Below, in pieces: positions 45,117 through 55,573 of a DNA stretch of 64,000 nt (position 1 is the first letter of the stretch; each line of letters begins with the position of its first letter). Source of the stretch: Rubrivivax albus. GTDB lineage: Bacteria > Pseudomonadota > Gammaproteobacteria > Burkholderiales > Burkholderiaceae_C. The translations under genes were made by a program, and so were the position numbers. The notes under the pieces are model-generated. The model was not told the origin of the DNA. It ran no database searches and worked only from the letters and a program-made list of their open reading frames with translations. Location of the stretch: contig NZ_SACT01000008.1 in NCBI RefSeq assembly GCF_004016515.1, positions 1 through 64,000 on the forward strand. Direction: 5' to 3'.

Positions 45117-45971
45117 ATGACGACCCTGCCCGCCCTCTTCATCTCCCACGGCTCGCCGATGACGGCGCTGGAACCCGGCGCGGCCGGCGCCTTCATGCAG
45201 CGCCTGGGACCGGCCATCGACCGCGCCTTCGGTCGGCCGATCGCGGTGTTGGCCATCTCCGCGCACACGCTGGCGCGCCGGCACGTGCTGCTGGCCGGCG
45301 CCCGGCACGAGGCCGTCTACGACTTCGGCGGCTTCCCCGACGCGCTCTACCGCCTGCGCTACGACGCCCCCGGCGCCCTGGCGCTGGCGCCGCGCGTGGC
45401 CGCGCTGATGGGCGCCGCAGGCCTGCCGGTGCAGACGCTGGACGCCAGCGGCCTGGACCATGGCATCTGGACCCCGCTGCGCTACCTGTACCCGGGCGCC
45501 GACGTGCCGGTGCTGCCGCTGTCCTTCAGCCCGCACGACAGCCCGGCGGCGCTGATGGCCCTGGGCCGCGCGCTGGCGCCGCTGGCCGACGAAGGCGTGC
45601 TGATCGTCGGCAGCGGCAGCCTCACGCACAACCTGCGGCTGATCTACGGTCCCGGCGGGCAGCCCGACGTCGCAGCGCCGGAGACCGCCGAGACCGCCGC
45701 CTTCCGCCACTGGGTGGCCGAACGCACGGCCGCACGCGACTGGGCCGCGCTGCGCGACTACCGCCGCCAGGCGCCGCACGCCGCCTTCATGCACCCCACC
45801 GACGAGCACTGGCTGCCCTTCTACGTGGCCGCTGGCGCCGGCGGCGAGGCCGCCACGCCGCGGCGCCTGCATGCCAGCGTGACCTACGGGGTGCTGGCGA
45901 TGGACCTCTACGCCTTCGGCGCCGGGTCCGACACCCTGGCCGAAGAAACCCGCGACGCCGTGGCGGCTTGA
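45117..45971 (+). CDS. DODA-type extradiol aromatic ring-opening dioxygenase (YgiD-like)
   Basis: This 284-residue enzyme is of the LigB/DODA family. It opens with LPALFISHGSPMTALE, and further probable metal or active-site His residues are in ISAHTL, GSLTHNL and HPTDEHWLPF. Family members cleave catechol rings such as 4,5-DOPA; the true substrate in bacteria is often unknown. I chose the ATG at 45117 as the one just before the first strand. It is divergent from the FtsX-like permease gene and may be co-transcribed with the small membrane protein 27 bases downstream. Confidence 0.88.
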   Translation: MTTLPALFISHGSPMTALEPGAAGAFMQRLGPAIDRAFGRPIAVLAISAHTLARRHVLLAGARHEAVYDFGGFPDALYRLRYDAPGALALAPRVAALMGAAGLPVQTLDASGLDHGIWTPLRYLYPGADVPVLPLSFSPHDSPAALMALGRALAPLADEGVLIVGSGSLTHNLRLIYGPGGQPDVAAPETAETAAFRHWVAERTAARDWAALRDYRRQAPHAAFMHPTDEHWLPFYVAAGAGGEAATPRRLHASVTYGVLAMDLYAFGAGSDTLAEETRDAVAA

Positions 45972-45998
45972 GCCTGTTGCGCCGGCTGCGGCGGCAGA

Positions 45999-46370
45999 AT
46001 GGCCGCCATGCTGATCGCGATCTGGGTGTTCGTGGCCCTGGGGGTGGCCCTGTGGTCCCTGGTGGGCTGGGGCCTGTACGAACTGCTGCGGCTGGACCAC
46101 CAGCAATGGCTGGGCGACCTCAAGCCCTTGCTCGACCAGGTGCCCTTCGGCGCCTGGCTGGACGCCTGGGTGCCGGGCTGGCAGGCGCTGGCGGAACTGG
46201 CCATCGACACCGTGCAGTGGACGCTGGGCTGGATGGGTGGCGCCGCGCCGGTGGTCGTGTGGGCCGTCTGGGGCGTGGGCACGATCTTCATGGCCGGCGC
46301 GGGCGCGCTGCTGTCGCTGCTGGTCGTGCTGCTGCGCGACAAGCGACCGGCCGCCGCCCCTGCGGCCTGA
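45999..46370 (+). CDS. small membrane protein, two TM helices, function unknown
   Basis: This 123-residue protein has TM helices at about 4-28 and 82-113 and a central amphipathic segment (LRLDHQQWLGDLKPLLDQVPFGAWLDAW). No domain is recognised. It follows the dioxygenase gene on the same strand and ends one base short of the convergent adenine deaminase stop. An ATG at 46008 is an alternative start. Confidence 0.7.
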   Translation: MAAMLIAIWVFVALGVALWSLVGWGLYELLRLDHQQWLGDLKPLLDQVPFGAWLDAWVPGWQALAELAIDTVQWTLGWMGGAAPVVVWAVWGVGTIFMAGAGALLSLLVVLLRDKRPAAAPAA

Positions 46371-46371
46371 G

Positions 46372-48234
<1,863 letters not shown>

Positions 48235-49245
48235 TCACCGGGCGGCTGACGGCCCGTCAAGGCTGCGCAGGAACGCCACCAGCAACGCGTTGACATCGGC
48301 AGCGCGCTCACGCTGCACCCAGTGGCCGGCGCCGGGCAGCACGTGCTGCCCCCGCAGGCCCGGCAGTGCACGCTTCAGATCCTTCAGCCGTTCGCGCACG
48401 CCCGGGAAGGCCAGCAGGTCGTCCCGCTCGCCGACGATGAACAGCGACGGCTGCCGAATCACGGCGCCGTACCAGGGCGCCATCAGCTCGGCGTTGCGAC
48501 GGATGGCCCGGTACCAGTTCAGGCCGCCGGCGAAGCCGCGGCGGCGGAAGTCCTCGGCCGTGGCGCGCAGGTCGTCGGTGTCCCACCAGGCGGGCAGGCG
48601 CGCCGGGTCGGGTTCCTCGGTCACGTCCAGGAAGCCGGCACCGGGCGGCAGCACGCCGGCCACCACGCGATCGGGGCCGTCGCCGGACATGCTCCACCAC
48701 ACGCGGCGCAGCGTGGCTTCCGGGTCGGCGTCGAGCTCCGCCTCGGCCACGCCCGGCGCCTGGAAGTACTGCATGTAGAAGGTGTGCACGCCCTGGCGCT
48801 CATAGGCCATCAGCAGGTCCACCGGCGACGGTGGCACGAAGGGCACGGCCAGCCCGGCGACGGCGCGGAAGACGTCCGGCCGCATCAGTGCCGCGTACCA
48901 GACCGCAGGCGCGCCCCAGTCGTGGCCCACGAGCACCGCCTGTGTCTCGCCCAGGGCCTTGACCAGGGCCACCAGGTCGCCGGCTTGGTGCAGCATGGTG
49001 GATTGCTCGGGGCCGAGGGCACCCTCCGGATGCTTCGTCGACACGGTGCCGCCGTAGCCGCGCATGTCCGGCGCCACCGCGCGGTAGCCGGCAGCAGCCA
49101 GCGCTGCGAGCTGATGACGCCAGCTGCGCCAGCCTTCCGGAAAGCCGTGGCAGAAGATGACCAGCGGGCCCTCGCCCTGCACCGCGGCGTGCAGACGCAG
49201 ACCGGGCAGGTCGAAGATTCCAGTCTGGAGAGTGGTGTCTGGCAT
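48235..49245 (-). CDS. alpha/beta hydrolase, epoxide hydrolase-like
   Basis: This 336-residue enzyme has the oxyanion motif HGFPE (around residue 34), DMRGYGGT, the nucleophile elbow GHDWGAPAVW (Asp nucleophile, as in epoxide hydrolases and haloalkane dehalogenases), a cap domain, and a C-terminal catalytic His in LPGAGHWVQRE. The length and motifs fit soluble epoxide hydrolases. The substrate is unknown. It lies downstream of the CZB gene on the same strand, separated by 174 bases with hairpins. Confidence 0.87.
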   Translation of the reverse strand: MPDTTLQTGIFDLPGLRLHAAVQGEGPLVIFCHGFPEGWRSWRHQLAALAAAGYRAVAPDMRGYGGTVSTKHPEGALGPEQSTMLHQAGDLVALVKALGETQAVLVGHDWGAPAVWYAALMRPDVFRAVAGLAVPFVPPSPVDLLMAYERQGVHTFYMQYFQAPGVAEAELDADPEATLRRVWWSMSGDGPDRVVAGVLPPGAGFLDVTEEPDPARLPAWWDTDDLRATAEDFRRRGFAGGLNWYRAIRRNAELMAPWYGAVIRQPSLFIVGERDDLLAFPGVRERLKDLKRALPGLRGQHVLPGAGHWVQRERAADVNALLVAFLRSLDGPSAAR

Positions 49246-49312
49246 GGCTGACGCCGTCCGGCGACCTGAAGTTCAGGGCCATGCCATCATCGACTGCTCT
49301 GGACCGCATGGC

Positions 49313-49370
49313 CGTCACTTCGGTGACGCAGGGCCATGCCGCAACGCCATCGCCCGGGGACTTCGGCCCC
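49313..49370. other. two TTCG-type hairpins downstream of the CZB gene
   Basis: CGTCAC-TTCG-GTGACG (49313-49328) is a perfect stem with a stable tetraloop. GGGGACTTCGGCCCC (49356-49370) is a second one. They lie between the CZB stop and the epoxide hydrolase start. A 12-base direct repeat CAGGGCCATGCC occurs at 49274 and 49329. They may end or protect the CZB transcript. Confidence 0.45.
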
Positions 49371-49419
49371 TGAACCAGATCAGCTGGACAGTGCCGCCAA
49401 GTGGCGACACCGCGGACCG

Positions 49420-49785
49420 TCAAACCGTCGCCGGAGCAGAGATCGCCTTCTTCAGTCCAAGGATGGCCGACCCCACTGCCGAGGAAGCACCCGCATACGG
49501 TGTCCCCGCTTCCAGCATCGCGCTGGCACCGGCGTAGTCGCCGCGGTTGATGGCGGCGGCCACCTGGCCGGCGGCGCGGTGGAACTCGGCGTGCTTGCCC
49601 AGGCACTCGCGATAGGCAGGCAGTCGGTTGTACAGACCCTTGGCCTCACCATGCAGCCACTGTCCCAAGGGGCAGCAGTTGTCCATCGCAATGCTGGACG
49701 CATCCATCTTGCTCTTCTGCTGAATGGCCATGCCGAACTTGACTTTCCATTCCGCGTGGGCCTGCGAGGCGTTGCTTAGATCCAT
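49420..49785 (-). CDS. stand-alone CZB (chemoreceptor zinc-binding) domain protein
   Basis: This 121-residue protein consists almost only of a CZB domain. The Zn ligands are a His in HAEWKVKF, a Cys in DNCCPLGQWLHG, a His in WLHG and a His in GKHAEFHRAAG. CZB domains usually sit at the C terminus of chemoreceptors or the N terminus of diguanylate cyclases, where they sense zinc or oxidants such as hypochlorous acid. Here there is no fused output, so it could act in trans. I chose the ATG at 49785 because it starts on MDLSNASQAH. A sigma-28-like promoter lies upstream. Confidence 0.85.
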   Translation of the reverse strand: MDLSNASQAHAEWKVKFGMAIQQKSKMDASSIAMDNCCPLGQWLHGEAKGLYNRLPAYRECLGKHAEFHRAAGQVAAAINRGDYAGASAMLEAGTPYAGASSAVGSAILGLKKAISAPATV

Positions 49786-49828
49786 GTGCGCGCTCCGTTT
49801 GGGACCCCGACCAGGGCCATCGGACACA

Positions 49829-49855
49829 TGATCGTCACCCGGAGAGCAAACTTGT
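49829..49855 (-). promoter_or_regulatory. candidate sigma-28 promoter of the CZB gene
   Basis: Read on the minus strand, ACAAGTTT (49855-49848), an 11-base spacer and GACGATCA (49836-49829) match the sigma-28 pattern TCAAGTTT-N11-GCCGATAA at 7 of 8 and 6 of 8 positions. It is 43 bases upstream of the CZB ATG. Confidence 0.55.
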
Positions 49856-49878
49856 GGCCATAACGCTACCGCGGTCCT

Positions 49879-50871
49879 TCAACAGACGCCAAAGGTCACA
49901 CCTGAATGCTGCAGCCAGCGCCTGTAGGCGGCGCTGAGCCGGTCGGCCGCACTGTGCACCTCACCGCCTGAGACTGGGAGGCGCCGGGGCCGCTGGCTTT
50001 CCAGCACGGCCCGGTCCTGGCCGAAGATGGTGTCCTGGAACTGCTGCAGTGCCTCATCGGGCGTGGCGGTGTCGGTGGTGAACTGCATGAACCAGGCTCG
50101 GCAGCGCTCCTCGTCCACCGGGCAGGCAAAGGCGGCATACGCATCGGCCACACCGCCACCCTCGGGTTGCTTGACCAGCAGCGCCGCGTACGGCCCCAGC
50201 ACCTCGTAGCGGTAGTCCACCCACGCGCCCTCCGCCGACGAGGCCGACGCACGCGGCTGCCAGGCGCGGTAGTGCGGGATCAGCGGGCGGCCGTCGGCCG
50301 TGTGCTGCACGTCGTAGGCCGGCACCTCGGGGTGCGCCGCGTCACCCAGCCAGCCTTCGTGCACGAAGGCGAAGTGCGAGGTGTCGAGGAAATTCTCGAT
50401 CAGGCGCGGTGCGCTGGTCTCCACGGTGTAGGGCCCGCAGACCACACGTCGGGCCGGCACGCCGACACAGGCCGGCGGCGTCGGCTCGACGGGGTCGCGC
50501 GCCACCCACCACAGCCCATGGGCCTGCGCGACCCGCCAGGTGCCCGCCGCATGGCCATCGGGTGGCACGAAATCCGGCGCCGCCGGGATGCGCACACAGC
50601 GGCCCATCGGGTCGAAGCGCCAGCCGTGGTAGGCGCACTGCAGCTGCCCGCCGACGACGCGGCCCAGCGACAGTGCGGCGCCGCGGTGCGGGCAACGGTC
50701 GTCGAAGGCGGCCACACCGCCGGCACCGCGCCAGAGCACCAGGTCGTGCCCCAGCAGGCGCACCGGAAGCGGCGGCCCGCCCACGGTGGCCAGGTCATCG
50801 ACCATGGCCACCGGCTGCCAGAAGCGCGCCTCGGCCGGCACGCCGCTGGGGGCGTCGGTGGCCATGGCCAT
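49879..50871 (-). CDS. Rieske non-haem iron oxygenase, alpha subunit (HpxD-like by context)
   Basis: This 330-residue oxygenase has the Rieske motif CPHRG (Cys 60, His 62) and CAYHGW (Cys 79, His 82). The mononuclear iron motif is NFLDTSHFAFVH (Asn 160, Asp 163, His 166, His 171). It hydroxylates or demethylates a substrate using electrons from a reductase not encoded here. It is 24 bases downstream of a purine/nucleoside binding-protein gene. In Klebsiella the Rieske protein HpxD oxidises hypoxanthine, so a purine substrate is plausible but unproven. I preferred the ATG at 50871 over the GTG at 50874. Confidence 0.8.
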   Translation of the reverse strand: MAMATDAPSGVPAEARFWQPVAMVDDLATVGGPPLPVRLLGHDLVLWRGAGGVAAFDDRCPHRGAALSLGRVVGGQLQCAYHGWRFDPMGRCVRIPAAPDFVPPDGHAAGTWRVAQAHGLWWVARDPVEPTPPACVGVPARRVVCGPYTVETSAPRLIENFLDTSHFAFVHEGWLGDAAHPEVPAYDVQHTADGRPLIPHYRAWQPRASASSAEGAWVDYRYEVLGPYAALLVKQPEGGGVADAYAAFACPVDEERCRAWFMQFTTDTATPDEALQQFQDTIFGQDRAVLESQRPRRLPVSGGEVHSAADRLSAAYRRWLQHSGVTFGVC

Positions 50872-50895
50872 CACCGCGGGTGGGTCAGCTGGCCA

Positions 50896-52041
50896 TCAGT
50901 TGCCGGTCGGCACCTTGCCTTCGACGCCCTTGACGTAGAAGTCGATCTTGTCGAGCCACTCCTGCGTGGCCACCTCGCCCTTGGGCAGGCGCTCCTTGCC
51001 GGTGTTGTCCACCACCGGGCCGGTGTAGGCGGCGAACGTCCCGTCCTTCATGCCGGCCGAGAGCTTCTCGACCTGTTCCTTCACGTCGGCCGGCACGGTG
51101 TCGGAGATCTTGACCAGCGCGTTCTGGCCTTCCTTGACGCCCCAGACGGTGCGGCCGGTGGTCCAGGTGCCGTCCATCACGTCCTTGATGGCCTTCTTGT
51201 AGTACGGACCCCAGTCGACGATGCACGACGCCAGGTGTGCGTTGGGTGCGAAGGCGCTCATGTCGCTGTCCCAGCCGAAGGCGTACTTGCCGTTCTTCTC
51301 GGCCGTCTGCAGCACCGCGGTGGAGTCGGTGTTCTGCAGCAGCACGTCGGCGCCGCCGTTGATCAGGCTCTGCGCGGCGTCGCTTTCCTTCGGCGGGTCG
51401 AACCAGGTGTTGACCCAGACCACCTTGGTCTTGACCTTGGGGTTCACGCTCTGCGCACCCAGCGTGAAGGCGTTGATGTTGCGCAGCACCTCGGGGATCG
51501 GGAAGCTGGCGACGAAGCCCAGGGTGTTGGTCTTGGTCATCTTGCCGGCGATCACGCCGGCCAGGTAGGCGTCCTCGAAGAACTTGGCGTCGTACAGCCG
51601 CATGTTGTCGGCCGTCTTGTAGCCGGTGGCGTGCTCGAACTTGACGTCCGGGAACTCGGCGGCCACCTTGAGCATGGGCTCCATGAAGCCGAAGCTGGTG
51701 GCGAAGATGATCTTGTTGCCCTGCGCGGCCAGGTCGCGGATCACGCGCTCGGCGTCGGCGCCCTCGGGCACCTTCTCGACGAAGGTGGTGGCCACCTTGT
51801 CGCCGAACTCGGCCTCGACGGCCTTGCGGCCCTGGTCGTGGGCGAAGGTCCAGCCGGCGTCGCCGACGGGGCCCACGTAGACCCAGGCGGCCTTCAGCGG
51901 CTCGGGCTTGGGTGCCGGGGCGGGTGCGGCGGCCGGGGCGGGCGCCGGCGCGGGTTCTTCCTTCTTGCCGCAGGCGGCAAGACCGGCGACGGCCGCAGCG
52001 GCGGCCAGGACGAACAGGGAACGCTTGGACAGGTCGGTCAT
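50896..52041 (-). CDS. BMP-family nucleoside/purine ABC transporter substrate-binding lipoprotein
   Basis: This 381-residue lipoprotein has a lipobox (AGLAACG, Cys 24), an Ala/Pro/Glu linker (about 27-48) and a BMP/Med fold. Visible parts are AAWVYVGPVGDAGWTFAHDQG, FATSFGFMEPMLKVA, GADVLLQNTDSTAVLQ and FGWDSDMSAFAP. BMP proteins bind nucleosides or purines and deliver them to the two permeases encoded upstream. It sits between the permeases and the Rieske oxygenase. GAGGAG precedes the ATG. Confidence 0.92.
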   Translation of the reverse strand: MTDLSKRSLFVLAAAAAVAGLAACGKKEEPAPAPAPAAAPAPAPKPEPLKAAWVYVGPVGDAGWTFAHDQGRKAVEAEFGDKVATTFVEKVPEGADAERVIRDLAAQGNKIIFATSFGFMEPMLKVAAEFPDVKFEHATGYKTADNMRLYDAKFFEDAYLAGVIAGKMTKTNTLGFVASFPIPEVLRNINAFTLGAQSVNPKVKTKVVWVNTWFDPPKESDAAQSLINGGADVLLQNTDSTAVLQTAEKNGKYAFGWDSDMSAFAPNAHLASCIVDWGPYYKKAIKDVMDGTWTTGRTVWGVKEGQNALVKISDTVPADVKEQVEKLSAGMKDGTFAAYTGPVVDNTGKERLPKGEVATQEWLDKIDFYVKGVEGKVPTGN

Positions 52042-52072
52042 GGACAGAGGCTCCTCGGAGGAAGTCGGAATT

Positions 52073-52993
52073 CTAGGTGCCGGGATGGAAGGGTTTGCCC
52101 AGCGACGCGGGCATGTTGATGCGGATCCAGGTCGGGTTGCGGCTGATCAGCGCCAGCACGACGATGGTGGCGATGTAGGGCAGCATCGCCAGCAGCTGGC
52201 TGGCCACCTGCACGCCGGCCGTCTGCAGCGCGAACTGCAGCATCGTCACGCCGCCGAACAGGTAGGCACCGAGCAACACGCGTGCCGGCCGCCAGGTGGC
52301 GAAGGTGGTCAGCGCCAGCGCGATCCAGCCGCGCCCGGCCACCAGGCCTTCGACCCACAACGGTGCGTAGACCACCGACAGGTACGCACCAGCCAGGCCG
52401 CACAGCGCACCACCGGCGGTCACGGCGGCCAGGCGCAGCAGCCGCACCCGGTAGCCCAGCGCGTGCGCCGACTCCGGCGACTCGCCCACGGCGCGCAGCA
52501 CCAGGCCGGCACGGCTGCGGTAGAGGAACCAGGCGATAGCGAAGGTGAGCCCGATGGCGGCGTAGGCCATCGGGTGCTGGCGGAACAGCGCCGTGCCCAG
52601 CCAGGGGATGTCGGCGAGAAGCGGCACCGCGTACTGCACCGGCTCGCCCAGCGTCTTGCCGACGAAGGCCACGCCGACGAAGGCGGAGAAGCCGCCACCG
52701 AAGATCGACAGCGCCAGCCCGGTGGCGTACTGGTTGGTGTTGAGCCAGATCACCAGCACGCCGAAGGCCACGGCCATCAACGCACCCGCGCCGGCGCCGG
52801 CGGCGAAGGCCAGCCCCTGGCTGCCGGTGAGCGACGCGGTGGCGAAGCCGGCGATCGCGGCCACCAGCATCATGCCCTCGGCACCCAGGTTCAGCACCCC
52901 GGCCTTCTCGTTGAGCAGCAGGCCCAGGCCGGCCAGCGCCAGCGGCGTGCCGGACGCGATGGTGGCGGCGATCAGCAATGCAGCTTCATTCAT
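52073..52993 (-). CDS. nucleoside/purine ABC transporter permease (second)
   Basis: This 306-residue permease of the BPD_transp_2 family has about eight to ten TM helices. It has the typical LLLNEKAGVLNLGAEGMML and NTNQYATGLALSIFGGG segments found in the YufQ/NupC-type partner of BMP systems. It starts with an ATG that overlaps the stop of the first permease (ATGA). Confidence 0.92.
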   Translation of the reverse strand: MNEAALLIAATIASGTPLALAGLGLLLNEKAGVLNLGAEGMMLVAAIAGFATASLTGSQGLAFAAGAGAGALMAVAFGVLVIWLNTNQYATGLALSIFGGGFSAFVGVAFVGKTLGEPVQYAVPLLADIPWLGTALFRQHPMAYAAIGLTFAIAWFLYRSRAGLVLRAVGESPESAHALGYRVRLLRLAAVTAGGALCGLAGAYLSVVYAPLWVEGLVAGRGWIALALTTFATWRPARVLLGAYLFGGVTMLQFALQTAGVQVASQLLAMLPYIATIVVLALISRNPTWIRINMPASLGKPFHPGT

Positions 52994-54060
52994 GCCTTGC
53001 CCCACTTCACCCGATACGCCACCAGCGTGTCGCAGGCCAGCAGCAGGAACAGCAGCAGCCCCTGGAACACGCCGCTGAGCGCATTCGGCAGGCCCAGCCG
53101 GCTCTGCCCCAGTTCGCCGCCGATCAGCATCATCGACAGCAGGATGCCGCTGAACACGATGCCCACCGGGTGCAGCCGGCCGACGAAGCACACGATGATG
53201 GCGGTGAAGCCGATGCCGGTGCTGATGTGCGGCGTGAGCTGACGCAGCGGCCCGGCCACCTCCATGGCCCCGGCCAGACCGGCCAGGCCGCCGGAGCCCA
53301 GGAGCGCCAGCCACAGCGCGCTGCGCGACGAAAAGCCGGCATAACGCGCCGCCGCCGGCGCCAGGCCACCCACCTGCAGCTGGAAGCCGCGCCACGAGCG
53401 GAACAGGAACATCCAGGCCAACAGCACCAGCACGGGCACCGCCAGCGCGCCCCAGTGCAGCCGTGTGCCGCGCCACAGCGGCGGCAACCAGGTGCTGGGG
53501 TCGAAGGTGGGCGTCTGCGGGAAGTTGAAGCCCTGCGGGTCCTTCCAGGGCCCGAAGACCAGGTAGTTCACCAGCTGCTGCGCCACGTAGACCAGCATCA
53601 GGCTGACCAGGATCTCGCTGGCGTTGAAGCGGTCGCGCAGCAGCGCGGTGATGCCGGCCCACAGCATGCCGCCGGCCAGGCCGGCCAGCAGCACCAGCGG
53701 CGACAGCGCACCGCGGCCGGCGTCCAGCCCCAGCGTGCCCAGCCACAGCGCCATGCCGCCGCCGGCCACCGCGCCGAGCAGCAGCTGGCCCTCGGCGCCG
53801 ATGTTCCAGACGTTGGAGCGGTAGCACACGGCCAGGCCCAGCGCGCACAGGATCAGCGGCGTGGCCTTCAGCGCCACCTCGCTGACGGCGCGCAGGCCGT
53901 TGAGCGGCTCGACGAAGAAGATGGCCAGGCCGCGCACCGGGTCCTTGCCCAGCAGCGCGAACAGGATGGCGGCGATGACCGCGGTGAGCACCAGCGCGAT
54001 CAGCGGCGACGCCAGCGAAAGCGCCTTCGACGGCTCCGGGCGCGCTTCAAGCCGCAGCAT
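52990..54060 (-). CDS. nucleoside/purine ABC transporter permease (first)
   Basis: This 356-residue permease of the BPD_transp_2 family has CYRSNVWNIGAEGQLLLGAV and NASEILVSLMLVYVAQQLVNYLV, the signatures of the YufP-type partner. It overlaps the ATPase gene by 14 bases and the second permease by four, so the three are one unit. Confidence 0.92.
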   Translation of the reverse strand: MLRLEARPEPSKALSLASPLIALVLTAVIAAILFALLGKDPVRGLAIFFVEPLNGLRAVSEVALKATPLILCALGLAVCYRSNVWNIGAEGQLLLGAVAGGGMALWLGTLGLDAGRGALSPLVLLAGLAGGMLWAGITALLRDRFNASEILVSLMLVYVAQQLVNYLVFGPWKDPQGFNFPQTPTFDPSTWLPPLWRGTRLHWGALAVPVLVLLAWMFLFRSWRGFQLQVGGLAPAAARYAGFSSRSALWLALLGSGGLAGLAGAMEVAGPLRQLTPHISTGIGFTAIIVCFVGRLHPVGIVFSGILLSMMLIGGELGQSRLGLPNALSGVFQGLLLFLLLACDTLVAYRVKWGKA

Positions 54061-55573
54061 CGGCCGCCTCCGGTGTGTCTTCCCACAGCCCGGACATCCA
54101 CTGCCCGATGCGCTCGACGGTGGCGTCGCGCGTGGGCAGACTCGGGCTCAGCCGCCCCTGGGCGATGACGTGCAGGCGGTCGCTGATCTCGAACAGCTCC
54201 TCCAGCTCCTCGCTGACCACCAGCAGCGCGCAGCCGGCGTCACGCAGCGCCAGCAGTTCGCCGCGGATCAGCGCCGCCGCACCCACGTCCACGCCCCAGG
54301 TGGGCTGGGCCACGATCAGCAGCTTGGGCTGCGCGTCGATCTCGCGGCCGACGATGAACTTCTGCAGATTGCCACCCGACAGGCTCTTCGCCGCCGCCCC
54401 GGGCCCGCCGGCCTTGACGCCGAAGCGCTGGATGACGTGCGCCGCGAGCGCCCGCACCTGGCCCAGCTTCAGCCAGCCGCCAGGGCCGATGCCGGCGGTG
54501 CGCGTGAGCAGCGTGTTGTGGGCCAGGCTCATCGTGGGCACGGCGCCTCGGCCCAGGCGCTCCTCGGGCACGAAGTGCAGGCCTTCGTGGCGGCGGCGGC
54601 GGGGCGAGTGCTTCGCGATGTCCTGCCCGAACAGGCGGATGCTCGCCGGCGCGGCGCGGTCGTCTTCGCCCGACAGCACCGCCATCAGTTCCTGCTGGCC
54701 GTTGCCGCTGACGCCGGCGATGCCGACGATCTCGCCGGCGCGCACCTGCAACTGCAGCCGCTTCAGTTCGACGGCGAACGGGTCGGCCTTGGGCAGGTCC
54801 AGCGCCTGCACCTGCAGCACCACCTCGCCGGCCTTCAGGTCGCGGTGCGTCAGCGCCGGCGGTTCGGCACCGATCATCAGCCGCGAGAGGCTGGCGTTGT
54901 CGTGCTCGGCCGGGTCCACCTCGCCGGTGACGCGCCCCCCGCGCAGCACGGTGCAGCGGTGGCACAACGCGCGGATCTCGTCGAGCTTGTGGCTGATGTA
55001 GAGGATGCTGCAGCCGTCGGCCGCCAGCTGGCGGAGGGTGACGAAGAGGCGTTCCACCGCCTGCGGCGTCAGCACCGAGGTGGGTTCGTCCAGGATCAGC
55101 AGCGTGGGGTCGGTGAGCAGCGCGCGGACGATCTCCACGCGCTGCCGCTCACCCACGCTGAGCGTGTGCACGGGGCGCTGCGGGTCAATGTCCAGGCCGT
55201 AGGTGCCGGCCACGTCGCGGATGCGGCGAGTGACCTCGGCCAGCGGCTGCGCCTTGTCCAGCCCCAGCCACACGTTCTCGGCGGCGGTCAGCGTGTCGAA
55301 CAGGCTGAAGTGCTGGTAGACCATGCTGATGCCGAGTTGGCGCGCCTGCGCCGGGCTGGCCACCTGCACCGGCTGGCCGTTGAAGCGCACCTCGCCGGCG
55401 TCGGGCCGCACGGCGCCGTAGATGACCTTCATCAGCGTGGACTTGCCGGCGCCGTTCTCGCCGAGCACGGCGTGGATCTCGCCCGGCGCCACGCGCAGGC
55501 TCACGTCGTCGTTGGCCACGACGGCCGGGTATGCCTTGCGGATGCCGCGCAGTTCGAGTCGCGGGGTGGTCAA
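54047..55573 (-). CDS. nucleoside/purine ABC transporter ATP-binding protein, double ATPase
   Basis: This 508-residue protein has two fused ABC domains. The first has Walker A LGENGAGKST, signature LSVGERQRVEI and Walker B LLILDEPTSVL. The second is degenerate, as in YufO/RbsA types, with GVSGNGQQEL and LSGGNLQKFIV. It powers uptake of nucleosides with the two permeases. The start is an unusual TTG at 55573, forced by the lack of an upstream ATG and by its overlap with the guanine deaminase stop (TTGA). Confidence 0.92.
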   Translation of the reverse strand: MTTPRLELRGIRKAYPAVVANDDVSLRVAPGEIHAVLGENGAGKSTLMKVIYGAVRPDAGEVRFNGQPVQVASPAQARQLGISMVYQHFSLFDTLTAAENVWLGLDKAQPLAEVTRRIRDVAGTYGLDIDPQRPVHTLSVGERQRVEIVRALLTDPTLLILDEPTSVLTPQAVERLFVTLRQLAADGCSILYISHKLDEIRALCHRCTVLRGGRVTGEVDPAEHDNASLSRLMIGAEPPALTHRDLKAGEVVLQVQALDLPKADPFAVELKRLQLQVRAGEIVGIAGVSGNGQQELMAVLSGEDDRAAPASIRLFGQDIAKHSPRRRRHEGLHFVPEERLGRGAVPTMSLAHNTLLTRTAGIGPGGWLKLGQVRALAAHVIQRFGVKAGGPGAAAKSLSGGNLQKFIVGREIDAQPKLLIVAQPTWGVDVGAAALIRGELLALRDAGCALLVVSEELEELFEISDRLHVIAQGRLSPSLPTRDATVERIGQWMSGLWEDTPEAADAAA

